From Clostridia bacterium (GTDB lineage Bacteria; Bacillota; Clostridia; TANB77; CAG-508), in NCBI GenBank assembly GCA_900770415.1, contig CAAGKN010000018.1, forward strand, positions 1 through 64,000: a DNA stretch of 64,000 bases, given 5' to 3'. Each line of letters begins with the position of its first letter. Position 1 is the first letter of the stretch. This document shows positions 27,828-37,443 of the stretch, piece after piece. The notes under the pieces are model-generated. The model made no database searches, was not told where the DNA came from, and saw only the letters and a list, made by a program, of their open reading frames with translations. Made by a program: the position numbers and the translations under genes.

Positions 27828-29156
27828 ATGGCAAAACCAATAGTTGCAATAATAGGAAAACCAAATGTAGGAAAATCAACATTTTTTAATTATATAATAG
27901 GAAAAAGAATTTCAATAGTAGAGGATATTCCAGGAGTAACAAGAGATAGAGTTTATGGAGAAGCAAATTGGAGAGGAAGAAACTTTACATTAATAGATAC
28001 AGGTGGAATTGAACCTAAATCTGATGACATTATTCTATCTCAAATGAAAGAACAAGCAGATATAGCAATAAGTATAGCAGATGTTATTATATTTTTAACT
28101 GATATAAAACAAGGAGTAACTGCAGCAGATCAAGAAATAGCACTTATGCTAAAAAAATCAAAAAAACCAATAGTATTAGTGTGCAATAAATCTGACAATG
28201 TAGGAGAAACAAGTAATGACATATATGAATTTTATAATCTAGGAATAGGCGAACCATATCCAGTATCTTCTGCAAATGCACTAGGAATAGGAGATGTACT
28301 GGATGCTGTATATGAACATTTTCCAGAAAAAGACGAATCAGAAGACGAAAATCAAATAGTAAATGTAGCTGTAATAGGAAAACCAAATGTAGGAAAATCT
28401 TCTCTAGTAAATAAAATCCTAGGAGAAAACAGAGTAATTGTAAGTAATATTGCGGGAACAACACGAGATGCAATAGATTCATATTTTGAAAATGAGCATG
28501 GAAAATATAATTTTATAGACACAGCTGGAATTAGAAGAAAAAGCAAGACAACTGAATCAATAGAAAAATTTAGCATAATGAGATCTCTTTTAGCAATAGA
28601 AAGAGCAGATATATGTTTACTATTAATAGATGCAAACGAAGGAGTAACAGACCAAGATGCAAAGATTGCAGGAGAAGCACACGAAGCAGGTAAAGGAATT
28701 ATAATAGTAGTAAACAAATGGGATGAGGTAGAAAAAACAACAGGAACTTTAGAAAAATATACAAAAGAAGTATATAATAAATTAAGCTATTTATCCTATG
28801 CACCAATAATATTTATATCTGCAAAAACAGGCCAAAGAGTAGATAAAATATTTGACATGATAAATACAGTGGCAAATAATAATGCAATAAGAGTTTCTAC
28901 ATCAATGCTAAACCAAGTTATAAACGAGGCAATAGCAGTAGTTCAACCACCAACAGATAAAGGAAGAAGACTTAAAATACTGTATGCTACACAAGCAAGT
29001 ACAAAGCCACCAACATTTGTAATATTTGTTAATAGCAAAAAATTATTTCATTTTTCTTATGAAAGATATTTGGTAAATCAAATAAGAACAAACTTTGGAA
29101 TAACAGGAACGCCAATAAGGGTAATTACAAGAGAAAAAGGAGAAAAGGAGGAATAA
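27828..29156 (+). CDS. der: Ribosome biogenesis GTPase Der (EngA)
   Basis: 442 residues with two tandem G domains, each with GKPNVGKS (at about residues 10 and 182), DTGG or DTAG and NKSD or NKWD, followed by a KH-like domain ending in GTPIRVITREK. It acts in assembly of the 50S subunit. AAAGGGTGAG lies before the ATG. It forms an operon with plsY (2-base gap) and probably gpsA, an arrangement common in Firmicutes. Confidence 0.97.
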   Translation: MAKPIVAIIGKPNVGKSTFFNYIIGKRISIVEDIPGVTRDRVYGEANWRGRNFTLIDTGGIEPKSDDIILSQMKEQADIAISIADVIIFLTDIKQGVTAADQEIALMLKKSKKPIVLVCNKSDNVGETSNDIYEFYNLGIGEPYPVSSANALGIGDVLDAVYEHFPEKDESEDENQIVNVAVIGKPNVGKSSLVNKILGENRVIVSNIAGTTRDAIDSYFENEHGKYNFIDTAGIRRKSKTTESIEKFSIMRSLLAIERADICLLLIDANEGVTDQDAKIAGEAHEAGKGIIIVVNKWDEVEKTTGTLEKYTKEVYNKLSYLSYAPIIFISAKTGQRVDKIFDMINTVANNNAIRVSTSMLNQVINEAIAVVQPPTDKGRRLKILYATQASTKPPTFVIFVNSKKLFHFSYERYLVNQIRTNFGITGTPIRVITREKGEKEE

Positions 29157-29158
29157 AA

Positions 29159-29776
29159 ATGATAGGAGTATATATAGGAGTTGCAATAGTTGCGTATTTT
29201 TTAGGAAGTATAAGCTTTTCAGTAATTTTTAGTAGAAAGTTTGCAGGATTTGATGTAAGAGAAAAAGGAAGCAAAAACGCAGGTTCAACAAATGTTTTAA
29301 GAACAGTAGGAAAAAAAGCAGCTGCATTAACATTAGTATGTGATGTACTAAAAGGAGTAATGGCAATAGTAGTAGCAATACTTGCAGGACGTATTTGGAC
29401 AGAAGTTGACGAAACATTATTAGAGTATATAGCAGGATTTTTTGCAATACTAGGACACACATTTCCAATATTCTTTGAATTTAGAGGAGGAAAAGGAGTT
29501 GCAACAGCACTTGGAGTTTTAATAACTTTAAATTGGAAGATTGGTTTAATATGTTTAATTTTTGCAGTTATAATAATTGCATTTACAAAAATGGTATCAG
29601 TAGGTTCAATACTAGCAGCAGTTTTATACCCTATACTTACAATATTTATGGGAGACGTTAAATTTTTACCTGTAATAATTAGCATACTAATAGCATTGCT
29701 AGTAATATTTAATCATAGAGAAAATCTAAAAAGAATAAAAAATGGAACAGAAAACAAAATTAGTTTTAACAAATAG
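29159..29776 (+). CDS. plsY: Acyl-phosphate:glycerol-3-phosphate acyltransferase
   Basis: 205-residue integral membrane enzyme that makes lysophosphatidic acid, the first step of phospholipid synthesis. The three signature loops are present: YFLGSISFS, GSKNAGSTNVLRTVG and FRGGKGVATALG. AAGGAGG from the end of der serves as ribosome site. The substrate glycerol 3-phosphate is produced by GpsA, the next gene. Confidence 0.95.
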   Translation: MIGVYIGVAIVAYFLGSISFSVIFSRKFAGFDVREKGSKNAGSTNVLRTVGKKAAALTLVCDVLKGVMAIVVAILAGRIWTEVDETLLEYIAGFFAILGHTFPIFFEFRGGKGVATALGVLITLNWKIGLICLIFAVIIIAFTKMVSVGSILAAVLYPILTIFMGDVKFLPVIISILIALLVIFNHRENLKRIKNGTENKISFNK

Positions 29777-29805
29777 GGAAAAAGGGGACAGTCCCCTTTT
29801 TCCCT
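29775..29805. repeat. Perfect 15-base inverted repeat between plsY and gpsA
   Basis: AGGGAAAAAGGGGAC and its exact reverse complement, separated by one base. The left arm begins in the plsY stop codon and the right arm ends 20 bases before the gpsA ATG. It could attenuate transcription or translation of gpsA. Confidence 0.8.
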
Positions 29806-29825
29806 AAAATTAAAGGAGTAAACAA

Positions 29826-30813
29826 ATGAAAAATATAGCAATAATAGGTAGTGGAAGTTGGGGAACAGCCCTAGCAATACATTTAGCAAAAATGGGTAAC
29901 AATATAAAAATGTGGGCATATTTACAAGAAGAAGCAGACTTAATAAATAATACAAGAAGGTGCAAATTCTTACCACAAGCATATATACCAAGTAATATAA
30001 TTTGTACAACAGATTTAGGAAAAGCAATAGATGGTTCGGAAATGATTTTAATAGTAACACCATCTAAAGCAGTAAGAGAAACAATAAAAAAGTTTAAAAA
30101 ATATGTAACAAATCAAAAGATAATAATATGTTCAAAAGGATTTGAAAAAGAAACACTATATACGTTAAATGAAGTAGTAGAAGAAGAATTACCAAATTCT
30201 AAAATTGGTGGACTATCTGGACCAAGTCATGCAGAAGAAGTATCAATGGGAATACCAACAGCATTGGTAATAGCTTCAAAACATGAAGATTTATTAAAAG
30301 ATGTTCAAGAAACATTTATGAATGAAGTTTTAAGAATATATACATCAGATGATGTAAAAGGTGCAGAGCTTGGAGGGGCATTAAAAAATATTCTTGCTTT
30401 TTGTGCAGGAATTGTTATTGGACAAAAATTAGGAGATAATACATTTGCAGCACTTCTAACAAGAGGACTATCCGAAATGTCAAAATTAAGCACAAAAATG
30501 GGAGGAAAAACGCAAACAATATATGGATTAACAGGCTTGCGGAGATTTGATTGTAACGTGTTTAAGTGAACATAGTAGAAATAGAAAAGCTGGAATAATA
30601 ATTGGAGAAGGCGGAACAGTAGAAGAAGCAAGAGAAAAAATAGGAATGACAATAGAGGCAATAGACAATATAGAAACAGCATATCAGCTTTCAAAAAAAT
30701 ATGATGTAGAAATGCCAATAGTGGATAGCGTTTATAACATATTATTTAACAAACTAACACCTGATGAAGCAGTTTTAAAGTTAATGACAAGAGAAGCAAA
30801 ACACGAAGACTAA
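29826..30813 (+). CDS. gpsA: Glycerol-3-phosphate dehydrogenase [NAD(P)+], with a CGG +1 frameshift site
   Basis: Makes glycerol 3-phosphate for membrane lipids; 328 residues when restored, the normal length. The Rossmann motif GSGSWGTALAIHLA is at the start, the catalytic Lys lies in ELGGALKNILAFCAG, and SGPSHAEEV is present. At 30540 an extra C precedes GGA within TTG C GGA GAT; skipping it gives the family signature GLTGLGDLIVTC, then SRNRKAG and the rest of the C-terminal substrate domain. Unshifted reading stops nine codons later and loses about 90 residues. As the only gpsA in the window, and usually essential, it argues for real recoding rather than decay. Confidence 0.92.
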
Positions 30814-30822
30814 AATTATATA

Positions 30823-31104
30823 TTAATAAGGATACCTTTCAAAAAGGTATCTTATTATTTGGTCTGCATTATGCTCGGTAACATTTAAAAAGAAACCTTC
30901 ATCTAAACTAACCCACATATTAATCATGAACTTTTCATTATTATCAATAAAAACTCCTATAATATCAGCAATTTCTACTGGATTTTCAAATTCTTTTTTC
31001 CATTCTAGAATATTATTATCATCAACGCTAATATTGTTAAAACTTTTTAGAAATTTGGATATTTCTTGTTTTTTCTGACTATATAAACTAACAACTGTAT
31101 TCAA
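30823..31104 (-). CDS. Small protein of unknown function
   Basis: 93 residues, soluble and acidic, beginning MNTVVSLYSQKKQEISKFL and ending RYLFERYPY. AAGGAG lies 8 bases before the ATG, which supports expression. It converges on gpsA with a 9-base gap. I recognise no domain; a beta-rich centre (IGVFIDNNEKFMINMWVSLD) suggests a small compact fold. Confidence 0.6.
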   Translation of the reverse strand: MNTVVSLYSQKKQEISKFLKSFNNISVDDNNILEWKKEFENPVEIADIIGVFIDNNEKFMINMWVSLDEGFFLNVTEHNADQIIRYLFERYPY

Positions 31105-31200
31105 TTTAAAAACTCCTTAAAAATCATCTAAAATTAGTTTTACCAAAGTCATGAAAGAATAATCAAAAAAATATTGGAAATAATATGCTTGGTGATATAC

Positions 31201-32091
31201 ATGAAAAAATTTAAAAAAATTCTCGTATTTTTTTTAATAGTATGCATATTAACATTGACAGGATGTTCTAAAAAAGAAGATAAGAAAGAAATAAGAGAAA
31301 AAGTAAATGAAGAATTAGATTATTTAGATACACATATACTTAGTATACTAAATAATTTAAATAATATTAATCTTGAAAATTATAAAATTACTTCAGAAAG
31401 AGTAGAAATAGAAGAAAAATCAAAAAAACCATCGAGCGGAAATTCAGGAGGAAGCCAAGAGACTGCAACAGGACAAGGAGAAAAGGAAAGTTCAGGAAAA
31501 ACAGAAGATAATCAAAGTTCGCAAAAAATAGATACAACCAAAATGGAAACAGATGCAGTGTTAGAAGCTAATCAAAATGATGTTGATTGGAAGATTATAA
31601 AATACGAAATAGAAAATTTAAATCAATCATGGAGCGTAATATTATTAGATTTGTACAGTTTAAACATTGGAAATGATGACATAGTATCTTTTAGTAAATG
31701 CTTAAATGATTGTATAATAAGTATTAAAAATGAAAACAAAGTAGATTCGTTAAAGAATGTTGCAAAATTATATTCATATATACCTATTTATGAAAAAGCA
31801 ATGTCAGCAGAAAATAGTATGCAAAATATTAAACAAACAAAATCATTTTTAGTAAATGCATACTCATTTGTTGAACAAGGAAATTGGAGCGAAGTACAAT
31901 CAAATATAAATGAATGTGAAAAAGCATTTAAAAGTGTTGTAAATGATATAGAATTTGCAAAAAAGAATGAATATAAAGTTAATAAAACATACATTTTAGT
32001 AAAAGAATTACAGAATTCTTTAGATTTGCAAGACAAAGAAGTATTTTATATAAAGTATAAAAACTTGTTGGAAAGCATAAATACACTGTAA
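31201..32091 (+). CDS. Lipoprotein of unknown function
   Basis: 296 residues. The signal peptide ends with the lipobox LTLTGC, so the protein is anchored to the outer face of the membrane. Residues about 75-115 form a Ser/Gly/Glu-rich low-complexity linker. The C-terminal 180 residues are predicted helical, with repeats of heptad-like spacing (NIKQTKSFLVNAYSFVEQ). I chose ATG 31201 over 31174 because it gives a standard signal peptide; the ribosome site is weak in both cases. No family recognised. Confidence 0.7.
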   Translation: MKKFKKILVFFLIVCILTLTGCSKKEDKKEIREKVNEELDYLDTHILSILNNLNNINLENYKITSERVEIEEKSKKPSSGNSGGSQETATGQGEKESSGKTEDNQSSQKIDTTKMETDAVLEANQNDVDWKIIKYEIENLNQSWSVILLDLYSLNIGNDDIVSFSKCLNDCIISIKNENKVDSLKNVAKLYSYIPIYEKAMSAENSMQNIKQTKSFLVNAYSFVEQGNWSEVQSNINECEKAFKSVVNDIEFAKKNEYKVNKTYILVKELQNSLDLQDKEVFYIKYKNLLESINTL

Positions 32092-32094
32092 ATG

Positions 32095-32123
32095 TTGACT
32101 TTAAGCAAAAAACAGGTTAAAAT
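32095..32123 (+). promoter_or_regulatory. Promoter of rnpB
   Basis: TTGACT at 32095-32100, 17 bases, TAAAAT at 32118-32123, placing the transcript start near 32131. Confidence 0.75.
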
Positions 32124-32130
32124 AATAAAT

Positions 32131-32478
32131 AGAGTAAATTGAACAGTCGCGTGTAGATGTCGCAAGGCCCTATATGAGGAAAGTCCGGGCTCCACAGAGC
32201 AATAATGCTGGATAACGTCCAGTGAGGGTGACCTTAAGGAAAGTGCAACAGAAAATAACCGCCGTTTTAAACGGCAAGGGTGAAAAGGTGAGGTAAGAGC
32301 TTACCGCAAATATGGTGACATATTTGGTCAATGCAAACCCCATTTGGAGCAACACCTAAATACAAGAAGGTTAAGACTGCTCGTCGTCTTCTTAAATTGG
32401 TGGCTTGAAATATATAGTAATATATATTCTAGATAAATGACTGTTTTTAACAGAACCCGGCTTATAGATTTACTTTAT
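32131..32478 (+). ncRNA. rnpB: RNase P RNA
   Basis: Catalytic RNA that matures tRNA 5' ends. The conserved core is plain: GAGGAAAGTCCGGGCTCCACAG near the 5' end, and ACAGAACCCGGCTTA near the 3' end, which together form the P4 pseudoknot region. The ends GAGTAAAT and ATTTACTT pair to form P1. It fills most of the gap between the lipoprotein gene and 32590. Confidence 0.95.
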
Positions 32479-32482
32479 AAGT

Positions 32483-32516
32483 GCTATTACTAGTTTAAAA
32501 GTAATAGCTTTTTTTA
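32483..32516 (+). terminator. Terminator of rnpB
   Basis: GCTATTAC and GTAATAGC pair around an 11-base loop and are followed by seven T residues. Confidence 0.85.
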
Positions 32517-32589
32517 AAACTAAATCTTGAATATTATGTAAAACTATGATAAAATAATAGCGAAAAAAATCCAATAGGAGGATATAGTT

Positions 32590-32907
32590 ATGTTAAATGC
32601 TTTGATTATAATTATGGTCTTTGCAACTATTGTTTATGAGGTTTCTGAAATATTAGTATACGAATTAGATTTTTCAATAAGATGGCTTCGGGTAGAACAA
32701 GTCTGTGCTTATGTAAATGCCATGATTTTTATAGCAATGCCTTTATTCTATAAAGGCAAAAAGGTTGTTTTACTTTTTACATTAGTAGGCTTGTATTGGC
32801 TTTGGAAAAGTTGGAACAGTAGAGCTGGATATATATATAAAAAAAGTATAGAAGAATCTAATGAGGACGAAGAAGAAGAAAACGAACATACAAATAAAGA
32901 AGAGTAA
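32590..32907 (+). CDS. Small membrane protein of unknown function, atypical codon use
   Basis: 105 residues with two or three hydrophobic segments, the last containing GLYWLWKSWNS, and an acidic Glu/Asp-rich tail. TAGGAGG precedes the ATG. Codon use differs from neighbours (GTC, GTT and GCT are frequent, where native genes prefer A-ending codons). At 32689 a zero-frame CGG is followed by G and must be read as a normal codon, because a shift there meets TAG at once. This is one of only three such codons in the window. It may be a recent acquisition. The gene ends in a hairpin (AAAGAAGAGTAAG / CTTACTCTTCTTT, 32896-32927). Confidence 0.65.
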   Translation: MLNALIIIMVFATIVYEVSEILVYELDFSIRWLRVEQVCAYVNAMIFIAMPLFYKGKKVVLLFTLVGLYWLWKSWNSRAGYIYKKSIEESNEDEEEENEHTNKEE

Positions 32908-33020
32908 GAGATTTCTTACTCTTCTTTATTTGCAAAAAATTAGGAATTTTTTACAAAAGTATGGAAAAACCACTAAAATTATGTTAAAATATTATGTGAA
33001 TTGTTTTTTAGGAGGAAAAT

Positions 33021-34412
33021 ATGGAAAGTATTAATATAAAAAAAGAAATAGAAGAAATAAAAGGTAAGAAGTATGATGAAGAAGCCATTAAAGAAGCATT
33101 AAAAAGGACACAAAGATATTTAAAAGAACTAGCAGGAGATTATAGAAATGAAGGAGTAGAAATAGGAGAGATTAGAGAGGAAGCTTTAGCTGAATTAGAA
33201 GAGAGCCTTCTTTCAATACCTAACAATGGCTTTAAAATTTATGATCTTGCAACAAAATATAGGACAGTAAAAGAATTATTAAAAATGAGAAAAACTGATA
33301 ATGCAAAACTTTATAAGCTATTAAATCAAGCAAGAGAATTAGAAGATAAGGACCATGAAGAAGAATTGTATACATCATTAAATATGGAAAAAGTAAAAAT
33401 AAGTTTACTACGAAATGTTATTAGAACATGTAGAGTAAAAGATAATAATAATATTCTAGAAGCTTTGCGTAACGGAAAAGCAATAACAGAAAAAGAAATA
33501 AAAGATGAACAAAAAGCATTATTAGAAGCAGCTTTTAGTGGACTAGAAACCTATGGAATAACTGACGAATGTATTGACAAAGCTAATTCAGTACTACAAG
33601 AAGAAAACGTTAAGAGTTTATCTTTCTCTAAAAGAATCGGATTAGCAGATGATTTTTGTAGAGAAACCGATGAAGTTGGGCTATATGACGTATTGGATAA
33701 AGACTTTTTAAAAACTATGACTGTAGAGGACATGAATCTATTTAGTGCTTTTTGGCAAAGTAGATTTTTTCAAAGTATGCAAGAAATTTATACTGGATTA
33801 GATATAATAGACAATTTAGATTTGTGGCAGGAAATTATTGATGGAAATGAAGAAGATATAGATAAAATGGATATGGAAAAATTAATTCCTGCAATACAAA
33901 AAGGTAGATTAATTTTACTAATAAGAGATATAACAAAAAAAGGAGAAGAAATACCACAAGAACTACAAGAAGAATATGCAAAATTTTTGCAAGAAGAAGG
34001 ACTACCAAAAGGAGATTTAGCAGAAGAAGTAAATAAAAAAAGAATAGATACAGGTGCTTTAGGAGGAATGCTAACAAACATACTTGCAATGCAATGTGCA
34101 ATTATTCAGGATATAAAATCAAATAACATGAGAATAAAAAAATGGGGAAAAATTGCGGAAGATGATGACTTTGTAATATTAGGAATAAACAATCCTAATT
34201 TTGTAGGGCCAACAACAATGCAACTAAACAAAGAACTATTAGAAGACTGGCTAAATAAAATTGGTGATAGAAAAATACCACAATATAAATGGGATACCAA
34301 TTCTAAATATTCAGCACTTACTGATGTATATACTCCAGCAGTACCAGCAATTAATGCAAAAATAAAAGAAGAGAGAAAAAACAACCCAGGAGTGTTAGAT
34401 TATTTAAGATAA
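33021..34412 (+). CDS. Large helical protein of unknown function
   Basis: 463 residues, charged and predicted mostly helical, with no signal peptide or membrane segment. Coiled-coil-like stretches occur at the N terminus (KKEIEEIKGKKYDEEAIKE) and around residue 120. The last 90 residues, with WGKIAEDDDFVILGINNPNF and a Pro/Tyr-rich end, may be a separate domain. GGAGG lies before the ATG. Native codon use. It overlaps the converging pseudouridine synthase gene by 9 bases. I do not recognise the family. Confidence 0.7.
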   Translation: MESINIKKEIEEIKGKKYDEEAIKEALKRTQRYLKELAGDYRNEGVEIGEIREEALAELEESLLSIPNNGFKIYDLATKYRTVKELLKMRKTDNAKLYKLLNQARELEDKDHEEELYTSLNMEKVKISLLRNVIRTCRVKDNNNILEALRNGKAITEKEIKDEQKALLEAAFSGLETYGITDECIDKANSVLQEENVKSLSFSKRIGLADDFCRETDEVGLYDVLDKDFLKTMTVEDMNLFSAFWQSRFFQSMQEIYTGLDIIDNLDLWQEIIDGNEEDIDKMDMEKLIPAIQKGRLILLIRDITKKGEEIPQELQEEYAKFLQEEGLPKGDLAEEVNKKRIDTGALGGMLTNILAMQCAIIQDIKSNNMRIKKWGKIAEDDDFVILGINNPNFVGPTTMQLNKELLEDWLNKIGDRKIPQYKWDTNSKYSALTDVYTPAVPAINAKIKEERKNNPGVLDYLR

Positions 34413-35288
34413 ATTAATTAAGGATTGCATATCTAAAGGAATTGGAGCTTCAAGCTTCAATTCTTTTTTTGTAATAGGATGCATAAAACTTAACTTTATA
34501 CAGTGAAGAGCTTGTCTATTTATTAAATTAGAAGAACTTCCATATAGTGTATCACCTAAAATAGGGTGACCAATATATTGCGAGTGAAGTCTAATCTGAT
34601 GAGTCCTGCCAGTTTTTAAAACAAATTTTACTAAACAGAAATCATGGTAATTTTTTATTAATTCATAATAAGTAAGAGCATAATCACCATTAGAATTTAT
34701 GCATCTCTCTATTATACTGTTATCTTTTCTAGCAATAGGTGCTTCTACCTTACCAGAAGCATTTTCAAGATTGCCACAAAGCAAAGCTACATATTCTTTA
34801 TAAAACGTATTATTTTGCATTTGCTTTACCAAGCATTCTTGAATATATTCATTCTTAGCAAAAATAACTAAACCAGAAGTATCTTTATCTAACCTGTTTA
34901 CTGGTCTTATTTTTTTATTCAAACCGATAGATTCAAAATAATATTTAACTCCATTTGCCAAACTATTCTCATAATGTAAAATAGAAGGATGCACAGCAAT
35001 ACCAGGAGATTTATTTACAACCAATAAAGAGTCATCTTCATAAATGATGTTCAGGTCCATCTTAGTAGGAATTATATTGTCAGAAGATTCCTCACAATTT
35101 AAATCACAAGAAATAATATCATTAATACAAAGTATTTTATCCAAATAAGTTTCAAATCCATTTAGTAAAATGCATTTATTCTTCTTTAATTTTGTAATTA
35201 ATCTATTTGACATATTAAATTCTATTTTTAAAACTTGCCTAACTGTTTTATACAAAGACAAATCTTTAACAACATATTCTAAAATCAT
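34404..35288 (-). CDS. RluA-family pseudouridine synthase
   Basis: 294 residues. An S4-like RNA-binding domain at the N terminus (SNRLITKLKKNKCILLNG) precedes the catalytic domain with NRLDKDTSGLVIFAKN, whose Asp is the nucleophile, and the later LKTGRTHQIRLH and HPILGD motifs. The family normally has HRLD; here it is NRLD. Members modify 23S rRNA (RluD, RluC) or tRNA; the exact target cannot be told from sequence alone. Confidence 0.92.
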   Translation of the reverse strand: MILEYVVKDLSLYKTVRQVLKIEFNMSNRLITKLKKNKCILLNGFETYLDKILCINDIISCDLNCEESSDNIIPTKMDLNIIYEDDSLLVVNKSPGIAVHPSILHYENSLANGVKYYFESIGLNKKIRPVNRLDKDTSGLVIFAKNEYIQECLVKQMQNNTFYKEYVALLCGNLENASGKVEAPIARKDNSIIERCINSNGDYALTYYELIKNYHDFCLVKFVLKTGRTHQIRLHSQYIGHPILGDTLYGSSSNLINRQALHCIKLSFMHPITKKELKLEAPIPLDMQSLINLS

Positions 35289-35401
35289 ACAAAAACCTCA
35301 GAGCAATTATATAATTTATGCATAGCAAAAGCAATAAGAAAAATTGTAATCTGTCACAAAATTCCAAAATAAAAATATAATACATATATAGAGGTGAAAA
35401 A

Positions 35402-35850
35402 ATGGCATTTTCTGATAGAGAACTAATTGCAAGACTTGTTCAATGCGAAGCAGGAGGAGAAGGCGAAAATGGAATGAAAGCAGTCGCAACAGTAATTATG
35501 AATAGAGTAAATAGTAGCACACGGAGAGTATGCTCGTATCTCTCAGGGAGGAAGCATACGAAACATAGTCTTTCAAACAGGACAATTTGACTGTGCAACA
35601 GAAACACTAGGAAATCAATACAATTCACAAAACATATATAATATGGTTCCAACAGACGAACACTACAACATAGCTGATTGGGCAATTGCAGGGAATAAAA
35701 TAAACGAAATAGGAGAATGCTTGTGGTACATGAACCCATACAATCCAAGTTGCCCCAATACATTTCCATACAATGGCTCACGGAACATTCCATACAAGAA
35801 TAAATGAACATTGCTTTTATAGGCCAACACCTCTATATGATCAAACTTAA
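35402..35850 (+). CDS. cwlJ: Spore cortex-lytic cell wall hydrolase, CwlJ type, with two CGG +1 frameshift sites
   Basis: 148 residues when restored. The SleB/CwlJ catalytic start LVQCEAGGEGENGMKAVATV contains the active-site Glu. Extra C residues lie at 35522 (ACA C GGA) and 35781 (TCA C GGA). Skipping both gives GEYARISQGGSIRNIV, FQTGQFDC and NGSGTFHTRINEHCFY, a complete domain. There is no signal peptide, as in CwlJ. Unshifted reading stops 22 codons after the first site. gerQ follows 15 bases later, as in Bacillus, where GerQ is needed to place CwlJ in the spore coat. GAGGTG precedes the ATG. Confidence 0.88.
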
Positions 35851-35865
35851 AATCAGGAGGATAGC

Positions 35866-36184
35866 ATGTATTATAATAATTATAATTTTCCAGAATATAG
35901 AGCAATGGAAATAGACAGCCAAAGAGCACCAGAAACAGTAACAAATGCTTTATATACGCCAGCTTTTTTAAGACAGCATATTGGCAAACTTGTTAGAGTT
36001 GAGTTTTTAATTGGAACAACATACTTAGAAGACAGAACACGGAATATTAGTAGAAGTTGGAGCAAGCTATATTGTACTTCGTTCAATACAAGATGCAAAT
36101 TTATTATATTGTGATATATACTCTATAAAATTTGTAACTATATCAGAAAATCCATTTATAAATAATCCAGACTTTCAAGTATAA
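35866..36184 (+). CDS. gerQ: Spore coat protein GerQ, with a CGG +1 frameshift site
   Basis: 105 residues when restored, corresponding to the conserved C-terminal domain of Bacillus GerQ. The N-terminal part ends with GKLVRVEFLIGTTYLEDRT; the extra C at 36040 (ACA C GGA) follows. Skipping it gives GILVEVGASYIVLRS and TNLLYCDIYSIKFV-like sequence to the stop at 36184. Unshifted reading stops 24 codons later. AGGAGG lies before the ATG. Expected to be made in the mother cell during sporulation along with cwlJ. Confidence 0.85.
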
Positions 36185-36219
36185 TAAGTTAAATAAATAT
36201 ACAAAATTGCAAAAAAATC

Positions 36220-36248
36220 TTGTACTTTTCATAATTTCTTTATATAAT
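36220..36248 (+). promoter_or_regulatory. Promoter of pta
   Basis: TTGTAC at 36220-36225, 17 bases, TATAAT at 36243-36248. Confidence 0.7.
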
Positions 36249-36281
36249 ATTTAGGTATGTTAAAAATAAGGAGGAGTATAA

Positions 36282-37280
36282 ATGGCTTTTTTAGAAGATA
36301 TAATAAAAAGAGCAAAAGAGGAAAGAAAAACAATAGTATTGCCAGAAGCAACAGATATAAGAACTCTAAAAGCAGTAGATTTAATTTCTAAAACAGATTT
36401 TTGCGATGTTGTATTAATAGGCAATAAAGAAGAAGTTTTAAAAATAGCAAGAGAAAATAATTTTGATATTTCCAAAGCACAAATAATAGAGCCAAGTGCT
36501 TCAGAAGACTATAAAGAATTTGTTGAAGCATTTTATGAACTTAGAAAACATAAAGGAATGACAATAGAAAAAGCAGAAGAATTAATGAAAGACCCTGTAT
36601 TTTTTGGAATGATTATGGTAAAAAAAGAAAAAGCAGATGGATTAGTTTCAGGTGCTGCACATTCAACAGCAGATACATTAAGACCAGCATTACAAATTTT
36701 AAAAACAGCACCAGGAACAAAATTAGTGTCTACATTCTGTGTAATAGTAGTTCCAAATTGCGAATATGGAGAAGATGGAGTATTTGTATTTGCAGACTGT
36801 GGACTAAATCAAAATCCAAACTCAGAGGAATTATCAGAAATAGCAATATCTACAGCAAAGAGCTTTAAACAAATACTAGAAAAAGAACCAAAAGTAGCAA
36901 TGCTTTCATATTCTACAAAAGGTAGTGCAAAAGCAGAAGAAGTAGACAAAGTAAGAATAGCAACAGAACTTGCAAAAGAAAAGGCACCAGAACTAGCAAT
37001 TGATGGAGAAATGCAATTTGATGCAGCAATAATTCCAGAAATAGCAAAATCAAAAGCACCAGGAAGCAATGTTGCAGGACAAGCAAATACAATAATATTC
37101 CCAGAATTAGAAGCTGGAAATATAGGATACAAATTAGTAGAAAGACTTGCTAAAGCAGAAGCTTATGGACCAATATGCCAAGGAATGGCAAAGCCAGTAA
37201 ATGATTTATCAAGAGGCTGTAAAGCAGAAGACATTGTAGGGGTTGTGGCTATTACTTGTGTCCAAGCCCAACAAGGCTAA
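36282..37280 (+). CDS. pta: Phosphate acetyltransferase
   Basis: 332-residue enzyme that converts acetyl-CoA to acetyl phosphate. The motifs KKEKADGLVSGAAHSTADTLRP and MLSYSTKGSA mark the active site of the Pta family, and the length equals the short single-domain form found in Firmicutes. AAGGAGGAG precedes the ATG. With ackA, 160 bases downstream, it forms the acetate-producing, ATP-yielding branch of fermentation. Confidence 0.95.
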   Translation: MAFLEDIIKRAKEERKTIVLPEATDIRTLKAVDLISKTDFCDVVLIGNKEEVLKIARENNFDISKAQIIEPSASEDYKEFVEAFYELRKHKGMTIEKAEELMKDPVFFGMIMVKKEKADGLVSGAAHSTADTLRPALQILKTAPGTKLVSTFCVIVVPNCEYGEDGVFVFADCGLNQNPNSEELSEIAISTAKSFKQILEKEPKVAMLSYSTKGSAKAEEVDKVRIATELAKEKAPELAIDGEMQFDAAIIPEIAKSKAPGSNVAGQANTIIFPELEAGNIGYKLVERLAKAEAYGPICQGMAKPVNDLSRGCKAEDIVGVVAITCVQAQQG

Positions 37281-37300
37281 AACAAATGAAAATCAGCATC

Positions 37301-37380
37301 TTGCACATTTTCTTAGAAACAATAAAATCCTCAACGTGCACACGCACGCCTCCGGTTTTCTTGCTTCAGAAAATGTACAA
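37301..37380. repeat. Imperfect inverted repeat between pta and ackA
   Basis: TTGCACATTTTCT at 37301 and AGAAAATGTACAA ending at 37380 pair with one mismatch across about 54 bases that are GC-richer than the surroundings (ACGTGCACACGCACGCC). It could be a miniature element or a weak terminator. Confidence 0.45.
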
Positions 37381-37443
37381 TATACTAATTTTGATTTGTT
37401 TTGAATAAAACTATAATATAGAATAAAAGGAGAGAAATATATA

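Noticed and set aside
29125..29685. Long minus-strand reading frame across plsY (also 4291-4725 across rplQ and 37488-37793 across ackA)
   Set aside because: They are opposite-strand shadows of well-supported genes, with no ribosome sites and biased composition.
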